Assembly (NCBI RefSeq): GCF_000316035.1
Contig: NZ_ANHX01000046.1
Span: 1-33,536, forward strand
Direction: 5' to 3'
From: Paenibacillus sp. PAMC 26794
GTDB taxonomy: Bacteria; Bacillota; Bacilli; Paenibacillales; Paenibacillaceae
Length of the DNA: 33,536 bases
The notes under the pieces were generated by a model, which saw nothing but the letters and a program-made list of their open reading frames with translations, did not search any database and was not told the origin of the DNA. The stretch's first letter is position 1. Each line of letters opens with the position of its first letter. Made by a program: the position numbers and the translations under genes. Of the stretch, positions 16,502-25,458 are shown piece after piece.

Positions 16502-17821
16502 TTATAGAATTCCTTTTTTCATTGCCTTATACACCAACTGCGAGAACAGGCTGTTGGACCAAGCAAACCATGGTCTGGTGAACGTGTTTGGATCATCGGC
16601 GTGGAAACCCTCATGCATATATCCGGTACCCGCATCCGTATTTTCCAGCAATTCAATCATCGCCTGCATCTCCTCGTCATTGTCTGCGGTCAGACCCTGC
16701 ATGGATAGTGCCATGTGCCAGATGTATCCCGGAGGGGTATGGGGGCTACCAATACCTTTAGCTACCCGCCCTTCATAATAGAACGGATTTTCCTTACTCA
16801 AAATAAATCGACGAGTGTTCTGATACACCCTGTCTTCAATCGAAGCATACTCCATATACGGTATAGACATCAGCCCAGGTGTACCCGCATCATCCATCAG
16901 ACAAAAGTTGCCGTAACCGTCCGTCTCATAGGCATAAATCTGCCCATACTCTGGATGACGGTAAGTACCGTACAGGGAAATGCCATGTCGTATTTCTTCT
17001 TCCAAACGAGCCATCCGGCTTACCAGTTGTTCATCCCTGAACACCCACTTTGCGATTTCCCCCATCTGACGCAAGGTTACCGCAGCAAACATGTTCGCCG
17101 GAATATTATAATGAAAATCACAGGCATCATCACTCGGACGAAATCCGGACCAAATCATCCCTGTGTAATTCACGGGCATACCCAATCCTTCATTACGCAG
17201 CGTATCATGGGCTGGACAATTGCGACGCATGAACCGGTAAGATGAACGCTCTGCGTGATGCTGCTCCGTCTCCCATAGTTGTACGATATTCTCCATCACT
17301 TTCTTGAAGCGCTCATCGAATATATCCGTAAGTTCCGTCTCCCGCCAATATGTATAAGCCAGCTTCATGGAGAAACAAAGAGAATCCAGCTCAAACTTCC
17401 GTTCCCACACCCAGGGCGACATCTCCGTCTCATCATTGGCGTCCCAATGCCATCCATTCGCCGTTTCATTGAACGCATTGGAATAGATATCCATATCAGC
17501 GTAGAACGTATGCCGTTTGATCAGCCCTCCAATGATACGTTGCAACTTCTCGTCATCCTTCGCAAGCGGAACATAATGCATAACCTGCTCTACGGAATCC
17601 CTTAACCACATGGCGGGAATATCCCCTGTAATCACAAAGGTTGTCCCATCCTCCAGTAGCTTCGTGGTCGTTTCCAGTGTATTGGGAAAACAATTGCGAA
17701 ACTGAGCCAGCAATCTCGGTCGATGTTGCAAACGCTCGTCCGCCTCAGTCAGAATATCCTGCACAGCTTGCGGCAATTCCAGATGCGGCATAGGGATTTT
17801 CGGTAATCTGAACTGTTCCAT
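16502..17821 (-). CDS. Glycoside hydrolase family 125 exo-alpha-1,6-mannosidase
   Basis: A 439-residue metal-independent alpha-mannosidase of family GH125, which removes non-reducing alpha-1,6-linked mannose. Family signatures visible are VITGDIPAMWLRDSVEQV (about residues 63-80), ANGWHWDANDETEMSPW, WERKFELDSLCFSMKLAY, WSGFRPSDDAC and the C-terminal TRPWFAWSNSLFSQLVYKAM. There is no signal peptide, so it should act in the cytoplasm on imported manno-oligosaccharides. AAGGAG precedes the ATG at 17821. It is divergent from a LacI regulator that probably represses it. Confidence 0.92.
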   Translation of the reverse strand: MEQFRLPKIPMPHLELPQAVQDILTEADERLQHRPRLLAQFRNCFPNTLETTTKLLEDGTTFVITGDIPAMWLRDSVEQVMHYVPLAKDDEKLQRIIGGLIKRHTFYADMDIYSNAFNETANGWHWDANDETEMSPWVWERKFELDSLCFSMKLAYTYWRETELTDIFDERFKKVMENIVQLWETEQHHAERSSYRFMRRNCPAHDTLRNEGLGMPVNYTGMIWSGFRPSDDACDFHYNIPANMFAAVTLRQMGEIAKWVFRDEQLVSRMARLEEEIRHGISLYGTYRHPEYGQIYAYETDGYGNFCLMDDAGTPGLMSIPYMEYASIEDRVYQNTRRFILSKENPFYYEGRVAKGIGSPHTPPGYIWHMALSMQGLTADNDEEMQAMIELLENTDAGTGYMHEGFHADDPNTFTRPWFAWSNSLFSQLVYKAMKKGIL

Positions 17822-17846
17822 GGATGTCGTCTCCTTATAACTATAT

Positions 17847-17888
17847 TGTTATTTTTGTTATGATAAATTATAATAACATTATTATTTG
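17847..17888. promoter_or_regulatory. Divergent GH125/lacI promoter region with operator candidate
   Basis: An AT-rich intergenic region. TGTTATT (17847-17853) and AATAACA (17872-17878) form a 7-base inverted repeat, and the second arm continues into an imperfect palindrome ATAATAACATTATTAT. These are the best candidate operators for the adjacent LacI protein, inferred only from symmetry and position. Confidence 0.4.
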
Positions 17889-17935
17889 TAAGTGTACTGT
17901 GTCAGAAGATGATCGTCAAATGAAGGAGTAATGAT

Positions 17936-18994
17936 ATGTCACGCAAAGTATCCATTCAGACGCTGGCTGACCAGCTCGGATTATCCAAATATGCCGTCTC
18001 CCGCGCACTCAGTGGCAAGACGGGTGTCAGTGAAGCGACACGCGCACGAGTTCTGGAACTCGCTCGGGCACTGGGGTATCGCCAAAGTACTCCGGGTGCT
18101 AACAATATTCCTGCTGCAAACCATGCAGATCCGTCCGATCCACCGTTTGTTCTCATTTGCATGAATCAGCTCAACCGCGGTGAACCCCACTACTGGCAAC
18201 GTGTTCTGTCAGGCATGATCTCCGCCTGTAATGAGCGTGGTTGGCATCATGCCATTGTATCTCCCTCACTCGGAGTGACGGACGAGAACACCTCTCCCGA
18301 AAAAGCTATTGCTCCTCATTTGGATTGGGAACGTTGTGCCGGGATTATTGTCATGGGGGCTTTCCCGCATACGGTTCTGCAACGACTCTCTCAGATGGGT
18401 CGGCCTATTATTTTGGTAGATCATCAGGAGCCCCTACTTAATTGTGATACGATCAGCCATGATAATCTGGAAGCTGGCATCACCGTCGCGAGATATCTAA
18501 TGTCTATGAATTGCCGAAGGATCGGCCTCATCACAGATGATGGTCGTGCTGCGAGCTTCGCCCAGCGGAAAATCGGGATTGAGTTGGCTTTGAACCATTT
18601 CCATGTGGACACCAGTCATACGACCAGCTTCAGAGAATGGAATATTCCGTATGAGAACGGCGAATGGGTTAACCAATTGGCTACCACCATTCAAAACATG
18701 CCAGATGACAAACGTCCCGATGCCTGGATTGGTGTTAATGATGATATTGCTTTGCAATGGATGCACAAATTACAGGAGATCGGTATCTCTACACCTAAAG
18801 ATTGCCTTGTCATCGGTATCGACAATGTACACTCTGCGGTTACGTCCTCCCCGCCCCTGACCACAGTTAATCTGTGTAAAGAGGAACTCGGACAGCGCGC
18901 CGTCGAGGCTTTGCAACGCCGGATCGAACGCCCGGGAACGCCGAAAGAGACGGTTATGTTATCGACTACGTTGATTCCAAGGGAATCGGCATAA
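17936..18994 (+). CDS. LacI-family transcriptional regulator
   Basis: A 352-residue repressor. The N-terminal LacI helix-turn-helix reads SIQTLADQLGLSKYAVSRAL with the hinge helix ending in VLELARALGYR. The remainder is the periplasmic-binding-like sugar-sensing domain, with IVMGAF, PIILVDHQEP and CLVIGIDNVHSAVTSSPPLT. AAGGAG precedes ATG at 17936. It is divergent from the GH125 mannosidase, which it probably controls in response to mannose or a manno-oligosaccharide. Confidence 0.93.
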   Translation: MSRKVSIQTLADQLGLSKYAVSRALSGKTGVSEATRARVLELARALGYRQSTPGANNIPAANHADPSDPPFVLICMNQLNRGEPHYWQRVLSGMISACNERGWHHAIVSPSLGVTDENTSPEKAIAPHLDWERCAGIIVMGAFPHTVLQRLSQMGRPIILVDHQEPLLNCDTISHDNLEAGITVARYLMSMNCRRIGLITDDGRAASFAQRKIGIELALNHFHVDTSHTTSFREWNIPYENGEWVNQLATTIQNMPDDKRPDAWIGVNDDIALQWMHKLQEIGISTPKDCLVIGIDNVHSAVTSSPPLTTVNLCKEELGQRAVEALQRRIERPGTPKETVMLSTTLIPRESA

Positions 18995-19062
18995 TTCGGA
19001 AAGGGTACTGCTCTTTTCTGAAGATGAATTCGTTAGGTACTCGCATTCCCTGTAAATCTGGT

Positions 19063-19111
19063 GCATACGAAAGAGGCCCCGCATACCATTATGCAGGGCC
19101 TCTTTCGTATA
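19063..19111. terminator. Bidirectional terminator after lacI
   Basis: ATACGAAAGAGGCCCCGCATA pairs with TATGCAGGGCCTCTTTCGTAT around CCAT, with one mismatch. The A-rich and T-rich ends of the stem allow termination of the lacI gene from the left and of leftward transcription from the anti-sigma remnant. Confidence 0.75.
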
Positions 19112-19221
19112 TTAAGCTTATACCTTATATTCCTGTACATTCACACTTAAATCTGTTGATCCATCCTTATATCATCCATTCAAAACTTCATTTACTTCAT
19201 GTCTGAGAATTGTACTACTGG

Positions 19222-20175
19222 TTATTTCAGCCAAGGCAGGCTATCGTACGACGGAAGATCCACTTCCCAATTTACATCACGGAACTCTCGGTTAACTGCG
19301 GTTCGTTTCAAAGTGAATTTCGTTCCATTTTCTTTTTTAAAACCATGGATAATCAACCTGAGATCACCTACGATGTATTCTTCGTTTTTATAAGGCTGAT
19401 CCGTAGTTCCCATCACTTCAACGGGATACTCCTTTCCTTCCCGATCTATAGCCACCCATTGATCTCCATTAATATCATTTTGGAAAGTCCCTACTCCCTC
19501 CAAAACAAGAGAAGAGTTCCCTTCAAAGTTTCCTTCTGGTAGCTTTAATGATTGCTGCACTGGCCAATAATTATATTTGGAAAATAAAATTTCATCTCCA
19601 AATTGTTCAAGCTGTAGTACGTAGGTGTAAAATTCAGCATCCTTACGCATCTTTTCCAAATCCACTTCCACGGACTTCTCCTCCCACACCGGGATGGTAT
19701 AGCCATCCAGGACAAAGCGAATCTTCTTCGCATCCACCGTAACATAAGCAGGGTCCCATGTCTCAGAAAGCCTCATCTGACCATCATTATTCTCACTCAG
19801 TCTAGTCATATCTCGGAACCGAAATTTGGCTTGACGGGCATTGGGTCTGTTCTCGTTAAAAATTCGATATTCGTTCGTTTCCGGAATTTCGATATGATAC
19901 ATTAAGTCCATATCATCCGCCCAATTCTCTCCGACTTTGGCACGAAGTTGATCATCCAGACTGATGTTCATGTCAAGGCGGGTCCCGTTTGGCGTACGCA
20001 CAAGCTGTGTCATATCCAGTTTCAAGCCCTCAGGAGTGGTGTAGGTGTTGTCCATGGGAGCCTCAACAGCCATTAATTTGGCTTTGGTCATATCGATGTT
20101 GAATTGGAAGCTCCAATCCACCGTTGTATTGTTTGCTGTAATTTTTCCAGTATCAAGATTATAATGATCAGGGAT
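19222..20175 (-). pseudogene. 5'-truncated anti-sigma-like membrane protein (C-terminal extracytoplasmic part)
   Basis: The open frame is about 318 codons long but has no natural start. It begins just after an in-frame TAA at 20176-20178, and only a GTG at 20121 could open it. The sequence NLDTGKITANNTTVDWSFQF and the downstream beta-rich region (FVLDGYTIPVWEEKSVEVDL, then YIVGDLRLIIHGFKK near the end) resemble the C-terminal part of DUF4179-type proteins. Those are membrane anti-sigma-like partners of ECF sigma factors. The N-terminal anti-sigma domain and transmembrane helix are missing, and directly upstream lies a broken ECF sigma gene. A deletion therefore probably removed the sigma C-terminus and the anti-sigma N-terminus together. 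It is unlikely to be functional. Confidence 0.65.
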
Positions 20176-20186
20176 TTATATATAAC

Positions 20187-20457
20187 TTAATTCCCCCCCC
20201 GTACAAATACGTGATCTGGAATATCATCATGCAGTTGGAATACAAACCTTTGATACTTCCCACTGCCAAGTCTCGTATCTACAGCCATGAAAGCAAGTAT
20301 CCTGAGCGAGATCCTGTGCATCCGGATGACTCGCGCCCACTCCGCGCATAATGCCGTAGACTTTATTTTTATATCGATCCTCAAGCACGGAGAACAACTG
20401 CTTATCCCCTGCAACAATACGCTGAATAAGCTCCTCCTCCGGTATCTGTTGAGTCAT
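20187..20457 (-). pseudogene. ECF sigma factor remnant (N-terminal part only)
   Basis: ATG at 20457, after a clear AAGGGGG site, begins MTQQIPEEELIQRIVAGDKQ and continues through LFSVLEDRYKNKVYGIMRGV and DAQDLAQDT, which is sigma-70 region 2. After that the protein loses family character (CFHGCRYETWQWE) and stops at 20227. Other frames stay open to 20187 but make no better match. A run of eight C (20193-20200) lies at the junction with the anti-sigma remnant. The preserved ribosome binding site and N-terminus argue that this was once a normal sigma/anti-sigma operon. Confidence 0.65.
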
Positions 20458-20539
20458 GTAATCCCCCTTCTCTACAGCTTCCATGCATGGTTCTGTACTA
20501 TATAGACGGAAGCCGTTCCCGAAACCTCTCACTTTATCC

Positions 20540-20586
20540 AAAAAAAAAGAATTCGCCCTTATCGGCGAAGCCGACTGGGTGAACTC
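20540..20586 (-). terminator. Terminator of the DAC/SAVED operon
   Basis: On the minus strand GAGTTC, CCC and CGG pair with CCG, GGG and GAATTC around a TTCG tetraloop, followed by nine T residues (20548-20540). It lies 23 bases after the stop codon of the hydrolase-SAVED gene, marking the end of that transcription unit. Confidence 0.8.
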
Positions 20587-20608
20587 CATCTAAAACTATA
20601 TGAAACAA

Positions 20609-22102
20609 TTAAATACTGCATGCCACTACATATCCAGGATTAGCATAATCAAAAATCCTTATAGGACTAACCGCTGTCAAATAATGGCCAACCAATATAG
20701 CAACACCAATCGGACAGTTCAGGTATAAATCAATTGTCTCAATGCCACTTTGCTTTAATTCATCAGCCGCAACCTTAACCTCAGCAGCAAAAGCAACTGC
20801 TTGTCCAGCACCCACTATACTGTCTCTGCCAGCTCCAGAATCGGGAGATAAGTTTATTAGCTGACTGTAATTCACGCTACAATCATTCAAAAATGCTTGT
20901 ATATCATTTTTGATATCTCTAGTTACACTCAATACCATTACTGCCCTCTTGTTAGTTATCTCGTTTCCTGAATGTGTTATTTTTGCAACTTTGAAGTTCG
21001 AGTCTAATTCCGTAGAAGACCATATCTGCTCATATTGAGCCACTTCAATATGTACTCCTCTTGTCCGCGAAAAACGATTCCCGATTAATACTCCCCCCGG
21101 AAGATTAAGCTTTGCATATACTCGAATGGAGCTTTCAGCAGTTACTTTTTTCTGAGACCAATACTTGGCAGCCTCATTCAACTCTTTACTCATAACTCCC
21201 CATTCCTCGGAAGATGGAAGCCTTCGAGGGGATGTGTTAGCGTCAAAGTATTCTGTCCAATCTAGCTCAAAATGTGCATTCTCTGGAAGCTGCTGCTTAT
21301 CAAATCCATGAACATGTAATATCATGTAATCTCTCTTGATACTTTGGGGCACTATTAGTTTTATCAAAAAACTACGAATCAATTTATACACGGTAGTCTT
21401 GTCATCTATCTTGCAAATACTTTTATGATCCTCATCAACATAGTTCACTTCAGAACCTAGATATAATGGTGTTGAAGATGATTCTACAACTACTTGGTCG
21501 CGTACCCCATAAAAAGAAATTTGTGAAATCTCATGCTTCAGCGAATCAACAAGCTTGTCTATTCCACCCCTGTATACATACTTATTCCAATTCTCCTCCA
21601 ACTGAACCAAATCTTTATTTTTTCTTCTTAATGATCGAATTTGCCTATTTACCATTTTTTTAGGTAACAACTCAGCCCACCCAGAGCCATAAAAAGGGAC
21701 TGACAGATAGACTACACCTTTTACACATTTCAGGTCAGCACTCTCGTACGATTCATAGCGATCCACTATGTATTGCTGAACAACCAACCCGCCCATACTA
21801 TGAGCAACAAAAAGCAGATCTTTCCCTGCCAAATTTGCTTGTATGTCTGAATGCAATAATTTGGCTACTTTCTTAAAATCATATTGCAAAGGCTTGATGC
21901 CCGTTCTATAGCCATAACTATAGAATTCAGCATCTTTCAAGTCTGGGTCATTGCCTAGTAATTCAATCATCGTTTTGGTCTGTGGGTTCTTTCTCCATGT
22001 ATTATAAGGGTCACCACCTATTCCGTGAATAAAAACTACCACAAATGAGCTGTCTTCTAATGAAGAAGATATTTTCATTAATCCTGCTTTTACAACACTC
22101 AT
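20609..22102 (-). CDS. Alpha/beta-hydrolase fused to a SAVED domain (CBASS-like effector)
   Basis: A 497-residue two-domain protein. Residues about 18-245 are an alpha/beta-hydrolase of the lipase/esterase kind: oxyanion segment VVFIHGIGGDPYNTW, nucleophile elbow VAHSMGGLV (Ser102), and likely acid and base Asp202 (YGVRDQVV) and His226 (VDEDHKSI). Residues about 256-497 match the SAVED domain, with the terminal blocks LSPDSGAGRDSIVGAGQAVAFA and NCPIGVAILVGHYLTAV followed by IFDYANPGY. SAVED domains bind cyclic oligonucleotides and switch on fused toxic effectors in CBASS. The likely action is nucleotide-triggered lipid or ester hydrolysis, harming the cell's own membrane. Its ATG overlaps the stop of the upstream DAC gene (ATGA), so translation is probably coupled. 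No transmembrane helix or signal peptide is seen. Confidence 0.85.
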   Translation of the reverse strand: MSVVKAGLMKISSSLEDSSFVVVFIHGIGGDPYNTWRKNPQTKTMIELLGNDPDLKDAEFYSYGYRTGIKPLQYDFKKVAKLLHSDIQANLAGKDLLFVAHSMGGLVVQQYIVDRYESYESADLKCVKGVVYLSVPFYGSGWAELLPKKMVNRQIRSLRRKNKDLVQLEENWNKYVYRGGIDKLVDSLKHEISQISFYGVRDQVVVESSSTPLYLGSEVNYVDEDHKSICKIDDKTTVYKLIRSFLIKLIVPQSIKRDYMILHVHGFDKQQLPENAHFELDWTEYFDANTSPRRLPSSEEWGVMSKELNEAAKYWSQKKVTAESSIRVYAKLNLPGGVLIGNRFSRTRGVHIEVAQYEQIWSSTELDSNFKVAKITHSGNEITNKRAVMVLSVTRDIKNDIQAFLNDCSVNYSQLINLSPDSGAGRDSIVGAGQAVAFAAEVKVAADELKQSGIETIDLYLNCPIGVAILVGHYLTAVSPIRIFDYANPGYVVACSI

Positions 22103-24711
22103 AGTTCTACACCTTGCGTCTCGGCATAATCTGTAATGCTGATTAGACCACTTTTTTCTAGTGAAGCAGTAACGTCAGGGTGATTGGTGAAAGTTTCAGA
22201 TCCCATTTTTTTCAGTACTTCTTCAAGGTTTGCTATATCTTTATTACTTCCCTTAATTTCGGTATATCTATCTATCGCTTGGATAAAAAGGTGAGAATCA
22301 CTTTTAATAAGTAATTCAATCCATTTTATTTGCTTCACGCGTGATTTTTCTATTTCAGCTGATATAAAATCATTAAGAGCCAGTTCTGGATTGCCCATTG
22401 TTTTGTGAAGAGATCCACGATTAGTATACATAACATACCTTATTCCTATCTTCTGAAGTTCTAAGGCTTTATCAAAGTCTAGCAAAGCTAAATTAAAAAG
22501 TTCTTTTTTATTTTCCCATTCCCCAATTCGGTGCAAACTAATTGCCCGACAATTGTAATCGTTACTCATTAATTCTGATTCCGATGAATTCTCTATTAAT
22601 AAATTGAACTGTGTCAATGCCTCATTATACATCGGTAGTTTATTTTCATCTTGTTTTGGAAGGCTCGCTGCATATCTTAGAAAAGATAACGCTAAATCAC
22701 GAACATATCTTATAATGAAGCGGTTACTTCCCTTTAAACCTCGTGTATAGTATTTTGATGCCTCTAAATACAATAATTCCTCAAAAAAGACATCTGCTAT
22801 TTTAAAATAATGATGATGATCGATAGCCTTCTCGCCTGCGATTATTTCCAAACGTCTCTCAGATTCCAAAATTTCTTGTTCTATTGAAGGATCATCGCTT
22901 CCCCTTTTTTTCTTAATATACCCAATCATTTCTACAACTAATTGCCTTACAACTGCTTCGTTAGCTTGTTCTGGTATAAGATTAACCATACCATCCTCTG
23001 AAATGATAGCTATTACACAAGCCTTTTTACCTTTCTCATATTTTTTCAACTTTTCCAAATAACGATAAGCTGAATGAAACCTCGCCCCTCGACTGGCATC
23101 TCCTAAATTCTCATCTGCAAGTCCGTCCAATATGACTCCAATCGCATGGCAATTCCCCGTAATATCAAAATAAATTGCTCCATCAATTGACGTCAGATGT
23201 TTGATAAATTCCGGGCTGATTTCTGTTGGGATAATCGCCGTGGATTGTTTTTTCAATTTCTTCAGTTCATCCTCTGCGGTTTTAACGCTAGTTATAACTA
23301 CCATCGTTCCACTCTGCTGCTCAGTAGCTTTTTTAATAACCATACGCAGCGTTTCAATCTGCTCATCTGTAATCTCAGGATTTTCCTCTTTAAATTCCGT
23401 TCTCATGGTTCGCTCAAACAGTTCGCTAGAGAACTCCCCTGAACCTATTCCTGGATTCTTAAAAGCAATACTACATAATTTTCTCGATACAATTTCGAAG
23501 GAAGTCGTCATCTTTAAAATTTTTGATTCTTGTTCTATAACAACACTTGCATCAAGTTGTTTCCTTTCTTCAACGGTTACAAGAACTAGATCATACTTGG
23601 ATATCCCCTTAAATTCTATTTTAAAAATCATATTATCCTGAACAAAATCCCAATTAACTTTACCAATCCCATATATAAACTCATCATCAGCAATGAGATA
23701 TAGATCGTTCTCGCTATTGGTAAGCTCAAGTAATTTTCTGATTCTCCTCGCATCCTCCAGATTAATTGGATGAGTATTTTCAAATCGGATGGAATAATTT
23801 ATCAGTTCTAAATTTCCTAATAAACCTTCTCCTAAAATCAACATACACCCAAATGGATTTGCACCCTCATAAGTCCTTGTAGAAATACCATCAATTTTTT
23901 CTAACAAATTATTAATATAGTACTGGTTAGTTACTATATTGCTAAGGTCTTCATCTTCATCTTCATTTATCATATCATTCAAATTGCTTCCCTTACTGAT
24001 AAAATCTTGAGCCTTTCCAAAGAATATTCGCACCATCCGTTGGAGGAACTGTACATGATTCTCCATATATTGATTTTCTAGATCTGTATTTTCATTTAAA
24101 ATTAATTCCTGCCCTTCATCCAGTTGGAAATAATCTTTAAAATAATAGTCGAGAATTATTCTAAGAAGAGAAAGTTGAGGTTTTTCCAAAAATATTTCCC
24201 TAGCACTCGAATCCATGCACTCTATGGATAATACATACTTTATTCTAAATACATTTTTCAAAAGATCGACATCAAAATAATTTGTGTACAACAAATTCCA
24301 TTCATCGGAATATTTTCTATACTGTTTTGTTGTAGTAGTCCCATCTTCCTGTTCCTGATCTTCAGTAATATCAGTACTCACGTTATTGAGTGCCGAATAT
24401 TTTTCATTTAAACCAGTTGTAGTAGCATTGCAAAAGAACTGTAAAATGGCAGTCGGAGTCTCCCATTCATCATTTAAAAATCCAACCTTCTCTGCAAATT
24501 CCGTTATCCCTGTCAAAATCTCTTGAAAAACTTCCAGTTCTTGACCTTCCTCATCACTCAATATACTCTTGACTCGCATCGTTTTGATAACCTTCTGATC
24601 TTCATCCAAAACAAAGGCATGTAATTTCAAATCGAGCCTGTTATCGAGCTTGAGCAAAATTTGCTCCAAATTTCTGTAAACAGTTTTATTAAGCTTTTCA
24701 ATCTCTTCCAA
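22099..24711 (-). CDS. DisA-like diadenylate cyclase (DAC) domain protein with TPR-like C-terminus
   Basis: An 870-residue protein, probably the nucleotide-producing sensor of the operon. Residues 1 to about 280 are not recognised and contain an acidic low-complexity stretch (NEDEDEDLS). Residues about 285-375 (RTYEGANPFGCMLILGEGLL and later DDEFIYGIG) look like a sensor domain found ahead of some DAC domains. The DAC fold follows (about 440-600): SGTMVVITSV, ISPEFIKHL, the DGA motif at 510-512 and GARFHSA at 542-548. The last corresponds to GxRHRxA of DisA, with the same motif spacing. His and the second Arg of RHR are replaced by Phe and His. Residues about 630-810 are helical repeats resembling TPRs. 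The start is probably TTG at 24711, with GGAAGGGATGG upstream. Base composition is clearly lower in GC than the flanks. Confidence 0.75.
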   Translation of the reverse strand: MEEIEKLNKTVYRNLEQILLKLDNRLDLKLHAFVLDEDQKVIKTMRVKSILSDEEGQELEVFQEILTGITEFAEKVGFLNDEWETPTAILQFFCNATTTGLNEKYSALNNVSTDITEDQEQEDGTTTTKQYRKYSDEWNLLYTNYFDVDLLKNVFRIKYVLSIECMDSSAREIFLEKPQLSLLRIILDYYFKDYFQLDEGQELILNENTDLENQYMENHVQFLQRMVRIFFGKAQDFISKGSNLNDMINEDEDEDLSNIVTNQYYINNLLEKIDGISTRTYEGANPFGCMLILGEGLLGNLELINYSIRFENTHPINLEDARRIRKLLELTNSENDLYLIADDEFIYGIGKVNWDFVQDNMIFKIEFKGISKYDLVLVTVEERKQLDASVVIEQESKILKMTTSFEIVSRKLCSIAFKNPGIGSGEFSSELFERTMRTEFKEENPEITDEQIETLRMVIKKATEQQSGTMVVITSVKTAEDELKKLKKQSTAIIPTEISPEFIKHLTSIDGAIYFDITGNCHAIGVILDGLADENLGDASRGARFHSAYRYLEKLKKYEKGKKACVIAIISEDGMVNLIPEQANEAVVRQLVVEMIGYIKKKRGSDDPSIEQEILESERRLEIIAGEKAIDHHHYFKIADVFFEELLYLEASKYYTRGLKGSNRFIIRYVRDLALSFLRYAASLPKQDENKLPMYNEALTQFNLLIENSSESELMSNDYNCRAISLHRIGEWENKKELFNLALLDFDKALELQKIGIRYVMYTNRGSLHKTMGNPELALNDFISAEIEKSRVKQIKWIELLIKSDSHLFIQAIDRYTEIKGSNKDIANLEEVLKKMGSETFTNHPDVTASLEKSGLISITDYAETQGVEL

Positions 24712-24824
24712 TGTAAATCTACCATCCCTTCCAATCGGATCAATTAAAATAGTAATATTTTCCTATTACATTATCATAAAACTAGTCTATGTATCTATGT
24801 TTGTTTTAAAGCTTTCCGTCCCTC

Positions 24825-25337
24825 TTAGCACCACTTCTTCTCCGTGACAAAATCAGCAAGCTGTGAATAGATCGCCACAATCTCATCCATCGACATGCGC
24901 ACGAGTCCGCTGGACGACGGAGCGACGAACTCCTGAATCTCCTTGACGACCGGGTCGTCCTGGAATCCCCATTGCACTTTGGCGCGCTTGCTGTACTGGG
25001 TGTATACACCTTTTCCGACAAAACAAGCGATGTCCGGTCGGTATTTCTCCAGCTTTTGCCGTAAAATCTGTCGTCCTTCTGCGTACTCTTCCTTTGTAAT
25101 ATCCTCCATACCTCTGGTGGGACGGGCCACAATATTCGTGAATCCATATCCTAGCTTCAGCAACTCTCCATCCTCCTGGGCATCGTATAAACGCGGGGTT
25201 AATCCCGACCGTTCAAGGATGCGCCAGAACCGGTTTCCTTTGTAAGCATAATGGTGACCTGTCTCTCCAGAGGTAATGCTCGGATTGAAGCCAATAAACA
25301 ATATCGATAAACCAACATCCAGATGATCTGGAATCAT
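24825..25337 (-). CDS. mug: G/U(T) mismatch-specific DNA glycosylase (Mug family)
   Basis: A 170-residue uracil-DNA glycosylase superfamily enzyme that removes uracil or thymine mispaired with G. The active-site motif GFNPSITSGETGHHYA holds Asn18, the position used by Escherichia coli Mug, and is followed by KGNRFWRILERSGLTPR. The second motif is SSSGLVRMSMDEIVAIY, equivalent to NPSGLSR. AAGGGGG precedes ATG at 25337. It is transcribed in the same direction as the DAC operon 113 bases downstream, but the change in base composition argues against a shared origin. Confidence 0.92.
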   Translation of the reverse strand: MIPDHLDVGLSILFIGFNPSITSGETGHHYAYKGNRFWRILERSGLTPRLYDAQEDGELLKLGYGFTNIVARPTRGMEDITKEEYAEGRQILRQKLEKYRPDIACFVGKGVYTQYSKRAKVQWGFQDDPVVKEIQEFVAPSSSGLVRMSMDEIVAIYSQLADFVTEKKWC

Positions 25338-25458
25338 GATGGGAAGCCCCCTTATCTTTTTTAACTAATTACATCTTCCGTGTGTGTATAAAATGATATA
25401 ATAAGCAAAGTATTTTCGAAATTGGATTGAAATTTTCATGAAAAAGGAAGTTGAACTA

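Noticed and set aside
20458..20589. N-terminal extension of the ECF sigma remnant
   Set aside because: The open frame to 20589 translates the terminator hairpin of the DAC/SAVED operon and lacks a ribosome binding site; ATG 20457 has a strong one.
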